This document shows positions 26,673-38,014 of a DNA stretch of 49,873 nt, in pieces; within the stretch, counting starts at the first letter, position 1, and each line of letters begins with the position of its first letter. The stretch lies in NCBI GenBank assembly GCA_947466585.1, contig CANIEU010000016.1:1-49873 (forward strand), given 5' to 3'. This stretch comes from Fibrobacterota bacterium. Its GTDB lineage: Bacteria > Fibrobacterota > Fibrobacteria > UBA11236. Position numbers and translations under genes: made by a program. The notes below the pieces were generated by a model that was not told the DNA's origin, made no database searches, and was given only the letters and a program-made list of their open reading frames with translations.

Positions 26673-27911
26673 TTACGGTGTATTGACGCCCTTCAATAGT
26701 CGTTCTCCAGCGCGTGTTGCCGCGCGATTCAACAGAAATTCCTCATTCGCAAAGTTGAATTCCATGGCGTTCTCGTTCGCGATTTTATCCGCAAGATATT
26801 TTTGATTGTCATGATGCGGGCCGATCTCGATGCGCGCACCGGCAAGAAGCGGCTCCCACAAGTTATGACCGCCGATGCGATCATTTTTTCCGTAGCTTCC
26901 GCCGATCACTGCGATGCGCGCCTGCGCCAACGTTTCCGTCACGCGACCAAAAGAATCCACGATCACGCGCGTCGCGTCGGGAGCCTGTGAATACAACACG
27001 AAGCCGTGGGGCGCGAGCGCTTTCACGAAGGAGGAACGCTCGTTTTGTTTGCGTGGAAAGATGCGGATCGGTAGCTCCGTGCCGGCCGCCGTGATCTTCG
27101 GGAGCAAGGCGGTCAATTCGTCCGCGTGGAGGGAGACGAAGGCGGTGCCGCGCCGCGCGGCATCTTCTGCGCGCGTCGCTGCGTGCCCTTGCTTTCGGAT
27201 TTGCAGATAATACAGGCCGCGCAGATCCGCTCCAGTCTCCACATTGCGCCCGCCGAGCGCGCGCAACACATCGGCGTCATCGAGGGTTTGTGTCTGAATC
27301 CACCTGATCTTCCCGAGCACGCGGCGCAGCGCGGCGGCGCGGAGAGAATTTCCAGACGCGCTCCCGGCATACCGCCGCCGCGCCCGTGCGGTCAACCGCG
27401 CGGAGATCCAGAACACCGGAACGTCTTTCTTGCCCGCGGCGAAGATCCAATGTGGCCACAGCTCCACTTCGAAGAGCACCAACGCGCGCACGTTGTGATT
27501 CCGGAGAAATTGTTTGGCAAGGCGCGGATGGTCGAGTGGTGCGAGGCGCGCATCGAGGGTGTTCGACGCGTTTCCGATTCCGGTTTGACTGCGGATTTGC
27601 GCGCGCAAAAAATCGAGTCCCGTCGTGGTGTTGCAAGTCAGCAGAATGTGGGTGTCTGCGGGAATTCCGGCCCTCAGGGTTTGCGCAAAGGCCCACAGCC
27701 CCTTGCATTCGCCCAGCGAGGCGGCGTGCAGCCAAAGCGTTTTGGGCGCGTCTACATTGGCCGATCCCGTATCCATTCGTTCGGTCAATCGATCCGACAG
27801 GTGCCACCGCGCGGGCAAGAGTTTGCCGCCCATAATCGATTCCAGGCCCGCGCACAGCCGGATCGCCCACAACGCGGGTTCCCACGCGGCGCGGTAGAGG
27901 CCCAGGATCAC
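26673..27911 (-). CDS. waaA: 3-deoxy-D-manno-octulosonic acid (Kdo) transferase
   Basis: 412 aa. It transfers Kdo from CMP-Kdo to lipid A precursor in LPS synthesis. N-terminal blocks: LYRAAWEPALWAIRL (membrane-associated helix) and WLHAASLGECKG, the counterpart of the WIHAVSVGE motif. C-terminal GT-B blocks: FGRVTETLAQARIAVIGGSYG, GGHNLWEPLLAGARIEIGPH and the NQKYLADK region. Start GTG at 27911, one base after the upstream stop (TGACGTG); an ATG in the sequence ESIMGG lies too far in. Third gene of a tight operon with an ABC exporter and an ICMT-like protein, consistent with envelope lipid work. Number of Kdo residues added cannot be told. Confidence 0.88.
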   Translation of the reverse strand: MILGLYRAAWEPALWAIRLCAGLESIMGGKLLPARWHLSDRLTERMDTGSANVDAPKTLWLHAASLGECKGLWAFAQTLRAGIPADTHILLTCNTTTGLDFLRAQIRSQTGIGNASNTLDARLAPLDHPRLAKQFLRNHNVRALVLFEVELWPHWIFAAGKKDVPVFWISARLTARARRRYAGSASGNSLRAAALRRVLGKIRWIQTQTLDDADVLRALGGRNVETGADLRGLYYLQIRKQGHAATRAEDAARRGTAFVSLHADELTALLPKITAAGTELPIRIFPRKQNERSSFVKALAPHGFVLYSQAPDATRVIVDSFGRVTETLAQARIAVIGGSYGKNDRIGGHNLWEPLLAGARIEIGPHHDNQKYLADKIANENAMEFNFANEEFLLNRAATRAGERLLKGVNTP

Positions 27912-27912
27912 G

Positions 27913-28530
27913 TCAGACTCCCCGCGCTTGTCCGTAATGCGCCGCGAGCCAGAGCGCGAACACGCAGAGTAAGGCGTAGAGCAGGTTCCGGGATTGCCGG
28001 CGGAGTGCGGTTTTCAGCGAAGCGGACAGGGAGACTCGATCTGAAACATCTTCTGTAACGGTCTTCGTGAGCGATTTCGGTCGTGCAACGCCCCACCATC
28101 GCGGTGTGGCGGTGGCATACTCCGCATAAACGGAGCCGTGCGCGGCGCGCAGGAAGGCCTCTTCGTGCCGCACCAATAGCATGTGGTGGGCGATCACGAA
28201 GGCGGCGAGTGCGATTTCGAAGGCGAGAGGCAAGGCGTTGGCGTAGAAGATCAATCCGGCGGCGGTGAAGATGTTCGCGACGTAGAGCGGGTTGCGCGAG
28301 GAACGATATGGGCCCGTGCGCACGAGCCGCGTTGCTTCGGGATGTGCTGCATTGCCGTGTTCACCGAGATGCGCGCCGGCCCACAAACGCAGCGCCGCGG
28401 CTGCGAGCAGATAGATCAGCCATTCCGGACGAATGGGATGGTCGCTCACCATGCGCGCCCACAAAAGGACGGCAAGCGGGAGCAGCATGACCCAACCGCG
28501 TGCGGCGAAATAGGCTTCGTTCCATTTCAC
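27913..28530 (-). CDS. Isoprenylcysteine carboxyl methyltransferase (ICMT)-like integral membrane methyltransferase
   Basis: 205 aa from GTG 28530, which overlaps the ABC gene stop (GTGA). About five hydrophobic helices. The family signature sits mid-protein: VRTGPYRSSRNPLYVANI followed by HHMLLVRHEEAFLRAAHG and YAEYATATPRWW, the SAM-binding region of ICMT/phospholipid methyltransferase (PEMT-like) proteins. In bacteria the acceptor is usually unknown and may be a lipid or small molecule. A C-terminal extra helix (NLLYALLCVFALWLAAHYG) follows a basic linker. Between an ABC exporter and Kdo transferase, methylation of an envelope lipid is a guess only. Confidence 0.78.
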   Translation of the reverse strand: MKWNEAYFAARGWVMLLPLAVLLWARMVSDHPIRPEWLIYLLAAAALRLWAGAHLGEHGNAAHPEATRLVRTGPYRSSRNPLYVANIFTAAGLIFYANALPLAFEIALAAFVIAHHMLLVRHEEAFLRAAHGSVYAEYATATPRWWGVARPKSLTKTVTEDVSDRVSLSASLKTALRRQSRNLLYALLCVFALWLAAHYGQARGV

Positions 28531-30116
28531 GTCGCGCTCTCCACTTCCTGGTCCTGCATGCGAATCACCCGGTCGCACAGGCTTTCGAGGTTGGGTTCAT
28601 GCGAGACGACCAACACGCCACGGCGTGTTTTGAATACCTCGGTTCGGCGTGTTTTAAAATCCCCAACCCTGTTCGTCCAAAATTCCAATGCGCCGCGCAG
28701 GATGCGTTCGCGTTCGTCACCCGGCAGGGCCGTGGTGGGTTCGTCGAGCAGCAGGAAGGAGGCGTCCGAAGCCAACGTGCGTGCGAGCGCCATGCGTTGA
28801 CGTTCGCCGCCCGAGAGCGATTCCGGATGGATGGCTTTGTCGTGCAGCCGGTGCAGGCGCAACAGATGGTCGAGCGCTTTCCAGTCCTCCGGATGCTCGT
28901 CGCAGAAGCGTGCGGCCCAGGCGACCCAGTCCGATCCGGGTTGGGCGCGTTGTGGCAGGTACGCGATACCGTGATTTTCCGCACGGGCGGCTTCGGTCCA
29001 ATACACGACTCCGCCGCGCGGGATCTCCGCACCGGCGAGCAGGCGCAGCAATGTGGTTTTGCCTGCACCGTTCGGGCCCGTAATGCCCGTCACCTGATCT
29101 TCGTAAAAATCCGCCCTGAAGTTCCGCAACACGCTGTGTCCGGGTTCGTACCCGAACTCCACGTTGTGCAAAGCGAAGCGGTCTCCCTGCGGATGCTGCT
29201 TCGGTAGCGCGCGCGGCGGGTATAGTTCCCATGCCTGCGCCAGCTCTTCGACACGCTTCTGCGCCGCCGCACCCGCCACGCTTGCCGGGTAATGGCGCGC
29301 GGCTTCGCGCACGGGGCGGTAGGCGAGCAGGAGGAGCAAGGAGAAAAGCAGCAGCGCATTCCAATCGGGCAAGGTGAACGAACCCGCGACCAGCAGGGCT
29401 GTGAGCACGAAGAAGAGTCCGGTTTCGAGCAGGGCGGGATAGCGCAGTTGCGCGCGCCACCAGCGCGATTCGGGGAGATGAGCCGCATCGAGCGCGGCTT
29501 CGAGATCCTTGAGCGATGCGGAAAGTCCCGTTCCCGCGCGTGCCTCCAGTGCGTTCCCGAAATCTTCGCGGGCGCGTTTCGCTTCGCCTCGCCCGGTCAT
29601 GCCGGCGGATTCGAGTGTTTTGAGCGCGCGGTTGCGCCAACGCAGTACCGGCCACACCAGTGCGGCGAAGGCGATGCCGAGCAAGGCTGTTTTGAACGAA
29701 AGCAGAACGAGCATCACGGCGAACAGGGCGCACTGCAACAGCGCCCCTTCGAAGTGGCGGCGCGCAAGCTGACCTTCGGCGGCGCGCGGAACGTGCTCTT
29801 CGAGGGCGCGCTCGAGTGCGCGTCGCTCTTCGGGACGATAGGCCGGCACCGCATGCGATTGCAGGGCACTCAGCATTCGGGCGCGCAATGCCGCCACCGT
29901 GTCGCGCAGGGCGCGGGCCTCCAGCGCGGCGCCGCGGTCCTGAAACACGAAGCGCAGCAGCACGCTGGCGAACAGGGCCATCAGGAGGATCGGGGAGTCC
30001 CCGCTCTTTAACCCGGCCTTGGCCGAGAGTACGAAGCCGATTTCGGCGAGGCCCTGCCCCAAAGCGAGGGCGGGGATTCCGTAACGATAGAGGGGGTGGA
30101 GGTTGTTGGGGCGCAC
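28527..30116 (-). CDS. ABC exporter half-transporter (fused membrane and ATPase domains)
   Basis: 529 aa. The N-terminal ~300 residues carry hydrophobic segments (YGIPALALGQGLAEIGFVL, ILLMALFASVLLRF, CALFAVMLVLLSF, LLETGLFFVLTALLVAG, NALLLFSLLLLLAY). The C-terminal ATPase has Walker A GPNGAGKTT, Q-loop region YLPQRAQPG, signature LSGGERQRMALA, Walker B FLLLDEPTTALPG and H-loop VVSHEP. Overall it resembles CydC/CydD or MsbA-type exporters. An unusual in-frame 8-residue duplication (FKTRRTEV/FKTRRGVL) sits between Walker B and the H-loop. Start GTG 30116 has no clear RBS. First gene of the operon with the ICMT-like and Kdo transferase genes; export of a lipid A-related substrate is plausible but unproven. 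Confidence 0.85.
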   Translation of the reverse strand: MRPNNLHPLYRYGIPALALGQGLAEIGFVLSAKAGLKSGDSPILLMALFASVLLRFVFQDRGAALEARALRDTVAALRARMLSALQSHAVPAYRPEERRALERALEEHVPRAAEGQLARRHFEGALLQCALFAVMLVLLSFKTALLGIAFAALVWPVLRWRNRALKTLESAGMTGRGEAKRAREDFGNALEARAGTGLSASLKDLEAALDAAHLPESRWWRAQLRYPALLETGLFFVLTALLVAGSFTLPDWNALLLFSLLLLLAYRPVREAARHYPASVAGAAAQKRVEELAQAWELYPPRALPKQHPQGDRFALHNVEFGYEPGHSVLRNFRADFYEDQVTGITGPNGAGKTTLLRLLAGAEIPRGGVVYWTEAARAENHGIAYLPQRAQPGSDWVAWAARFCDEHPEDWKALDHLLRLHRLHDKAIHPESLSGGERQRMALARTLASDASFLLLDEPTTALPGDERERILRGALEFWTNRVGDFKTRRTEVFKTRRGVLVVSHEPNLESLCDRVIRMQDQEVESAT

Positions 30117-30237
30117 GGTGGCAAGATAGCGAACCGGGGGGCGAGTTTCCTGTCATTCTGGCGCGGCATTCTTTCCCGCCCCTTTTCCGCAGCGCACTCT
30201 CACTTCGTTTGGGTTGTCACGGATCTATTTTAATGGA

Positions 30238-30786
30238 ATGGCATCGAATGAATACCCACGGATGTATACGCCCCGCCGATTCCGAAAGCACACTCTTTTT
30301 TTGTTGGCGGTTGTAGTGGGCCTGGCCTTCAACGCCTGCGAAAATATTCCGACCGGTACCGGCGGCTGTCCGGACAGCGCTTCCACTTTGGCTAAAATTT
30401 CGACCTCATGCATTGTGCCACCGTATTATCCTTGGAAGCGCGAGCCCCCCGCGGCCTACGCCTTCACCTATACCCGGCAATGCTTTTGTCTGGCGGAAAG
30501 CGCCGGACCGTTTTTCGTCACCCAGCACGGTGACTCGGTGACGCAGGTGTTGCGCCGCACCGAGATCGGCGACACGGTCGCCGTGACGGCGAGCCTTCAG
30601 TCCTACGCCTTGGACAGCCTTTGGGCGGATGTGAATCAGCAGCTTTCAAAATTGTATGCACACGCTTTCCTGCGCCGCGACAGCACCTGGGGGTTTCCCG
30701 ACTCCTTTTATGTCGATCCTTATATCAACCTCGCCGACGACGAGAACGGCCTGACGATCACGAATTTCCGCGATCTGACCCCTTAG
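30238..30786 (+). CDS. Putative lipoprotein with DUF6174-like domain
   Basis: 182 aa from ATG 30238 (TTG 30214 and ATG 30262 are alternatives; none has a good RBS). A basic N-terminus and hydrophobic stretch (TLFLLAVVVGLAFNAC) end at a lipobox-like FNAC, so Cys lipidation is likely although F at -3 is unusual. The body contains YAFTYTRQCFCLAESAG, then a short strand FVTQHGDSVTQV and a pattern similar to DUF6174 proteins (Cys-x-Cys after an aromatic strand). Function unknown. Divergent from the ABC operon; no partner downstream before the groES promoter. Confidence 0.65.
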   Translation: MASNEYPRMYTPRRFRKHTLFLLAVVVGLAFNACENIPTGTGGCPDSASTLAKISTSCIVPPYYPWKREPPAAYAFTYTRQCFCLAESAGPFFVTQHGDSVTQVLRRTEIGDTVAVTASLQSYALDSLWADVNQQLSKLYAHAFLRRDSTWGFPDSFYVDPYINLADDENGLTITNFRDLTP

Positions 30787-30945
30787 GTTCGGCCGAATCA
30801 ACCCGGCGGAAGGGCTGATCGGCAGATTAATCGACCCCTCCTCCCCTTTTCCCCTCTTTTCAGCGTCCCACTCTCGCCTTCAGGCAGCGGCGTTCCAAAA
30901 CGCAACAAATCGTGTATTTCCAACGGTTTGCGACCCCCGAACGCC
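30787..30945. other. Intergenic region upstream of groES
   Basis: 160 bp with no gene, hairpin or repeat that I can support before the groES promoter begins at 30946. Confidence 0.5.
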
Positions 30946-30974
30946 TTGACTTGACCCCTTCCGGGGTGTAAATT
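30946..30974 (+). promoter_or_regulatory. groESL promoter (sigma70 type)
   Basis: TTGACT (30946-30951), 17-bp spacer, TAAATT (30969-30974). The predicted start (~30981) falls just before the CIRCE operator. Confidence 0.7.
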
Positions 30975-30986
30975 CCCCCCCACTCG

Positions 30987-31013
30987 TTAGCACTCCCTCT
31001 GTCGGACTGCTAA
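30987..31013 (+). promoter_or_regulatory. CIRCE operator (HrcA binding site)
   Basis: TTAGCACTC-N9-GACTGCTAA, matching the consensus TTAGCACTC-N9-GAGTGCTAA with one mismatch (GAC for GAG) in the right arm. It lies at the predicted transcription start of groES, so HrcA bound here would block groESL at normal temperature. The hrcA gene is at 34222. I see no second CIRCE before hrcA or dnaK. Confidence 0.93.
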
Positions 31014-31079
31014 TTGGACCTCTGATTTGCCCGGGTCTCCGGGCGCACGATCACTTATTCACCACCAAAGGAGTATGCC

Positions 31080-31364
31080 ATGAGCATCAAACCCCTCGCA
31101 GACCGCGTCGTTGTGCAGGCCCTCGAAGCCGCCGAAAAGACCGCGGGCGGACTGTACATCCCCGACAACGCCAAAGAGAAACCCCAGAAGGGCAAGATCA
31201 TCGCCGCCGGTCCGGGCAAGGCCTCCGACGCGGGCACGCTGATCAAGATGGAAGTCAAGGTCGGCGACACGGTTCTGTACGGCAAGTACTCCGGCACCGA
31301 AGTGACCGTGGACGGCAAGGACCTGCTCATCATGCGCGAGAGCGACATTTTGGCGGTGATCTGA
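31080..31364 (+). CDS. groES: Co-chaperonin GroES
   Basis: 94 aa, normal length. [21 protein letters not shown] at the N-terminus, the mobile-loop region [18 protein letters not shown] and the end [13 protein letters not shown] are typical. It caps the GroEL barrel during ATP-driven folding. AAAGGAG lies 7 nt before the ATG. Transcribed from the CIRCE-controlled promoter with groEL. Confidence 0.97.
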   Translation: MSIKPLADRVVVQALEAAEKTAGGLYIPDNAKEKPQKGKIIAAGPGKASDAGTLIKMEVKVGDTVLYGKYSGTEVTVDGKDLLIMRESDILAVI

Positions 31365-31388
31365 TCCGGTAGACTCTTCGGCGGTACG

Positions 31389-33130
<1,742 letters not shown>

Positions 33131-33194
33131 ACCCTACGCCGCTGGGATGTCCGCTGCGTCGGGCATTCCGTGTGCCAGGTTTCATGATGATTCG

Positions 33195-33244
33195 GTCCCC
33201 CGGCTCGCCCGTCGCAAGATGGAAGGGTCGGGGGATTTTTTGTT
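33195..33244 (+). terminator. groESL terminator
   Basis: CCCCCG (33197-33202) pairs with CGGGGG (33229-33234), followed by ATTTTTTGTTTT. Inner loop can pair partly (GCCC/GGG). Confidence 0.75.
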
Positions 33245-33252
33245 TTGTGCCC

Positions 33253-33284
33253 GTCATCCCGGCGAAGGCCGGGATCCAGACTGC
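33253..33284. repeat. Dispersed palindrome C3
   Basis: Core TCCCGGC-GAAG-GCCGGGA (33257-33274) with flanks GTCA and TCCAGACTGC. Reverse-complement copy of the element at 20127-20160. Confidence 0.8.
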
Positions 33285-33307
33285 GAAGAGTTAAACATCG
33301 AGGGAAT

Positions 33308-33619
33308 ATGGAAACCGCTAAAGTCGCAGTCCTAGGAACCTTCCGGTATCCTCCCGAGAAAATCGCGGAAGCGCTTCCGCATTTGAAAGCGCTGGTCGAC
33401 GCGACCCGTCGTCTCGATGGCTGCATCGCGTACGACATCGCCGTCGATCCGTTCGACCCCGGCCTCATCCGCATGAGCGAACTGTGGCCTGATCACGCGT
33501 CACTGCAGAAGCATCTTCAGGCGCCGCACATCGATCCGTGGCGTAAAGCGGCGGTGGCGTTTGGAATGATCTCGCGCGAGTTCAAGGTGTACGACGTCGC
33601 CAACGCGCGGGATCTTTAA
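33308..33619 (+). CDS. Antibiotic biosynthesis monooxygenase (ABM/YgiN-like) domain protein
   Basis: 103 aa, the size of a single ABM domain (dimeric alpha+beta barrel). METAKVAVLGTFRYPPE starts the first strand; EALPHLKALVDATRRLDGCIAYDI, then ELWPDHASLQKHLQAPH are the family blocks. The ATG at 33308 has GAGGG just upstream; the reading frame further upstream is repeat C3 and unlikely to be coding. Such proteins act as cofactor-less oxygenases or stress proteins. Whether it belongs to the heat-shock regulon is unclear because a terminator separates it from groEL. Confidence 0.82.
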   Translation: METAKVAVLGTFRYPPEKIAEALPHLKALVDATRRLDGCIAYDIAVDPFDPGLIRMSELWPDHASLQKHLQAPHIDPWRKAAVAFGMISREFKVYDVANARDL

Positions 33620-33656
33620 GCGATGTTGATCTTCCACCAGCGGCAGCATCGACCCT

Positions 33657-33702
33657 CCCCTCTCTGCGCCGGAACGGCGTGGAGAGGGGCCGGGGGTGAG
33701 GC
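33657..33702. repeat. Left hairpin plus inverted repeat flanking the DUF559 gene
   Basis: Hairpin CCCCTCTC-TG-CGCCG-GAA-CGGCG-TG-GAGAGGGG (33657-33689). The 22-bp GGAGAGGGGC...GTGAGGC (33681-33702) is repeated in inverted orientation at 34162-34183 with one mismatch. Confidence 0.85.
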
Positions 33703-33784
33703 GCCTGTGACCGCTGTCACACCTTGCGTGGCTCACACCCATTCGACTATATCCTTCCGTTTCGCCAGCAGAAGGACGGCCTCA

Positions 33785-34225
33785 ATGCCCGACATGAGCC
33801 GCAGACGCAAGATGCTCGTCTCACGCGATCTCCGCCGTCGGTCCACCTATACCGAAAACCTCGCTTGGAACCTTCTGCGCGATCGCCGCTTCCTGGACCT
33901 CAAGTTCCGTCGGCAATACGGTGTTGCGGGATTCGTTGTTGACTTCTATTGCCCTGATCTCCGACTCGCCATTGAAATCGACGGCTCTTCACATGATGGT
34001 CGCGAAGGTTACGATGTGTGGCGTCAGCAACTCATTCAGGAGGAAGACGTCTCCTTCATCCGAGTGACGACGGAAGATCTCATAGCGGATCCCGCATGCT
34101 TGCTCGAACGCATTCGTGAGGTCGCGACGGTGCGCATCTCGCGTTCCGCGAACGCGCAAGAGCCTCACCCCCGACCCCTCTCCAACTCCATTGGAGAGGG
34201 GAGTCTCCCTGTAGGCACGGTATGA
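33785..34225 (+). CDS. DUF559 endonuclease-fold protein (PD-(D/E)XK, Vsr-like)
   Basis: 146 aa from ATG 33785, with AAGGA eight nt upstream. DUF559 landmarks: RRRSTYTENLAWNLLRDRRF, KFRRQYGVAGFVVDFYCPDL and the catalytic-type strand RLAIEIDGSSHD; FIRVTTEDLIAD closes the domain. The pattern D..(14)..E-I-D is the PD-(D/E)XK nuclease layout related to very-short-patch repair enzymes; activity has not been shown for most members. The reading frame runs through the right flanking repeat and ends overlapping the hrcA ATG (ATGA). Inverted repeats on both sides make it look like an inserted cassette in the chaperone locus. Confidence 0.85.
   Translation: MPDMSRRRKMLVSRDLRRRSTYTENLAWNLLRDRRFLDLKFRRQYGVAGFVVDFYCPDLRLAIEIDGSSHDGREGYDVWRQQLIQEEDVSFIRVTTEDLIADPACLLERIREVATVRISRSANAQEPHPRPLSNSIGEGSLPVGTV
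34162..34201. repeat. Right inverted repeat plus hairpin flanking the DUF559 gene
   Basis: GCCTCACCCC...CTCTCC (34162-34183) is the inverted partner of 33681-33702. It leads into the perfect hairpin CCCCTCTCCAA-CTCCA-TTGGAGAGGGG (34175-34201). Confidence 0.88.
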
Positions 34226-35373
34226 CGTTGCGAAGCCCTGATCTCAATCCCCGCCAGAAGCAGGTGCTCACCGCGCTGGTGGACCACTACATCGTGCGCG
34301 CGGAGCCGGTGTCGTCGAGCCTGCTGAGCCAGAGCGCCGTGCTGCGCGCAAGCAGCGCCACCATTCGCAACACCCTCGCCGATCTCGAAGAGCGCGGCTT
34401 CGTCGAACAGCCGCACACTTCGTCGGGGCGACTTCCCACCGATCGCGGGTACCGCACCTACGTCGACGAACTGATGCACCCCGAACCGCTCGGCGCCGAA
34501 GACAAGCGCGCGCTGGATGTCGCCATCCCCTCTATCCCCTCCCCCGCGACGGAATCCGGATATGGCGCCACTGATGACCAGGACGGAGCGCGGCCCCGGT
34601 CGGGCACGGCTGCCAGCCAGGAGTCTCGAATGGCCGGAGCGGCCAAGGGGCTGGCCGACCAAACCCGCCTGCTGGGCCTCGTCATCCCCCCCTCCGTTCA
34701 CGACCCCATGTTCCGCAAGGTCTCGCTGGTGCAAGTTGAAGAGGGAAAGGTCGCCGTGCTGCTGGCCGGGTCAGATCAATCGGTCCGCTCCTTGCTTCTG
34801 GATGTCGGTGAAGCTCCGGGTGTTTCGATTTTTCGTCTGGAGGCGGTGGTCAAGCGATTGAACGACGTCATGAAAGGGCGTTCCGTTTCACTTTTGAACA
34901 CTTATATTGGGGGTACCAGCGAGCTGAGCGCCTCTGGGGATGAAAAAACCGCTCTAGACCTCTTGGGCCGCTCTATTTTGAAGCTGTCTCAGGAGAAAAC
35001 GGGAGACGAGATTTTCATCTCCGGCGCTCGGAACCTGGTGAATCGGCCAGATTTCGCCAAAATCGAGGATTTGGAGTCGGTTTTCGAGCTTTTAGAGTCC
35101 AAGGTCACCTTGGTTCACTTCTTGCGTCAGAAGGCCCCTATAGACGATCGAGACGATCAAGACGGTGTCCATGTGACCATAGGCGAAGAACGCGGCCAAG
35201 ACGGCCAACTGTTCAGGTCCTTATCACTGGTCACCGCCAGTTTTTCGGGGGGTGGAGCCTCCCGCGACAGGATGGGCATCGTCGGCGTGTTGGGCCCCAA
35301 GCGGATCCCCTACGCGCGGCTGGTGCCGGTGGTGCGGTATGCCGCACAGAGGTTGAGTCGACAAGAACCGTAG
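34222..35373 (+). CDS. hrcA: Heat-inducible transcription repressor HrcA
   Basis: 383 aa, ~35-40 longer than most HrcA. N-terminal winged helix: LNPRQKQVLTALVDHYIV, EPVSSSLLSQ, SSATIRNTLADLEERGF and QPHTSSGRLPTDRGYR. GAF-like middle and inserted dimerisation domains follow. Residues ~100-140 (after EPLGAEDK) form a Pro/Ser/Asp-rich stretch absent from typical HrcA. HrcA binds CIRCE and represses groESL. ATG 34222 overlaps the DUF559 stop and has no clear RBS, so its translation may now depend on coupling. Codon choice shifts toward less GC-rich codons in the second half (after ~34800). Confidence 0.93.
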   Translation: MTLRSPDLNPRQKQVLTALVDHYIVRAEPVSSSLLSQSAVLRASSATIRNTLADLEERGFVEQPHTSSGRLPTDRGYRTYVDELMHPEPLGAEDKRALDVAIPSIPSPATESGYGATDDQDGARPRSGTAASQESRMAGAAKGLADQTRLLGLVIPPSVHDPMFRKVSLVQVEEGKVAVLLAGSDQSVRSLLLDVGEAPGVSIFRLEAVVKRLNDVMKGRSVSLLNTYIGGTSELSASGDEKTALDLLGRSILKLSQEKTGDEIFISGARNLVNRPDFAKIEDLESVFELLESKVTLVHFLRQKAPIDDRDDQDGVHVTIGEERGQDGQLFRSLSLVTASFSGGGASRDRMGIVGVLGPKRIPYARLVPVVRYAAQRLSRQEP

Positions 35374-35423
35374 GGGCGTCTTCGCGATCAGCGCGTCGCC
35401 TCTGCCACCGAGAGGACGACACG

Positions 35424-35999
35424 TTGAGCGAAGACAAAAACGAGAAGGGCCAGAACCCTCAGAATCCGGACAGCATCGAAGAGATCCTCGCCGAAGCCTC
35501 CAGAGGTACTGGGCCGGACACCTCGTCCGCATTTTCCGCTAATGATGAAGAGCGCTCTGCGAACGAAGAAATCGCGAAGCTGCAAGACGAAAAGCTGCGC
35601 CTCTATGCGGAGTTCGACAACTTCCGTCGCCGCAGCGCCAAGGAAAGCTTCGAGCTGATGGCCACGGCCAACGCAAAGCTGCTCGGCAAGCTCACCGAAG
35701 TGCTCGAGAACTTTTACCGCGCGTTCGATGCCCAGGGCAAAGGAACGGCGGAAGATTTTGAAAAAGGCGTCAAGCTGATCTTCGGGCGTTTCAAGGAAAT
35801 TCTCGATGCCGAAGGTCTCGAAGAGATCGATCCGGTCGGCGGAGAGTTCGACCCGAACCTGCACGAAGCGTTACTTCAGCAGGTCAGCGACACCGTTCCC
35901 GAGAATCACGTGATCCAGGTGGTCTCGAAGGGTTACAAACTGAAAAGCAAGATCCTGAAGCACGCGAAAGTGATCGTGTCGCAGGGTCCGCAGGGTTAA
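35424..35999 (+). CDS. grpE: Nucleotide exchange factor GrpE
   Basis: 191 aa. An acidic disordered N-terminus (SEDKNEKGQNPQNPD) is followed by the long coiled coil (NEEIAKLQDEKLRLYAEFDN) and the beta domain, ending VSKGYKLKSKILKHAKVIVS, all typical of GrpE. It releases ADP from DnaK. Start is TTG at 35424 with GAGAGGA upstream; no ATG or GTG fits the conserved start. 50 bp after hrcA and 68 bp before dnaK. Confidence 0.95.
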   Translation: MSEDKNEKGQNPQNPDSIEEILAEASRGTGPDTSSAFSANDEERSANEEIAKLQDEKLRLYAEFDNFRRRSAKESFELMATANAKLLGKLTEVLENFYRAFDAQGKGTAEDFEKGVKLIFGRFKEILDAEGLEEIDPVGGEFDPNLHEALLQQVSDTVPENHVIQVVSKGYKLKSKILKHAKVIVSQGPQG

Positions 36000-36015
36000 C
36001 GACAAACAACCGCAA

Positions 36016-36037
36016 GGGCGAGGCATGCCTCGTCCCC
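36016..36037. repeat. Palindrome GGCGAGGCATGCCTCG upstream of dnaK
   Basis: CGAGGCATGCCTCG (36019-36032) is a perfect 14-bp palindrome within GGGCGAGG...TCGTCCCC. The same GGGCGAGGCATGCCTCGCCC type is a common dispersed intergenic repeat in other bacteria. Confidence 0.6.
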
Positions 36038-36067
36038 GCATAGAATAAACAACACGGAGAAACCATC

Positions 36068-37987
<1,920 letters not shown>

Positions 37988-38014
37988 AACAAAGCGTTCC
38001 CCCGGTTGGTTTCG

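Noticed and set aside
33623-33784. N-terminal extension of the DUF559 protein
   Set aside because: The extension is encoded by the left hairpin/repeat; the internal ATG has a good ribosome site and starts next to the domain.
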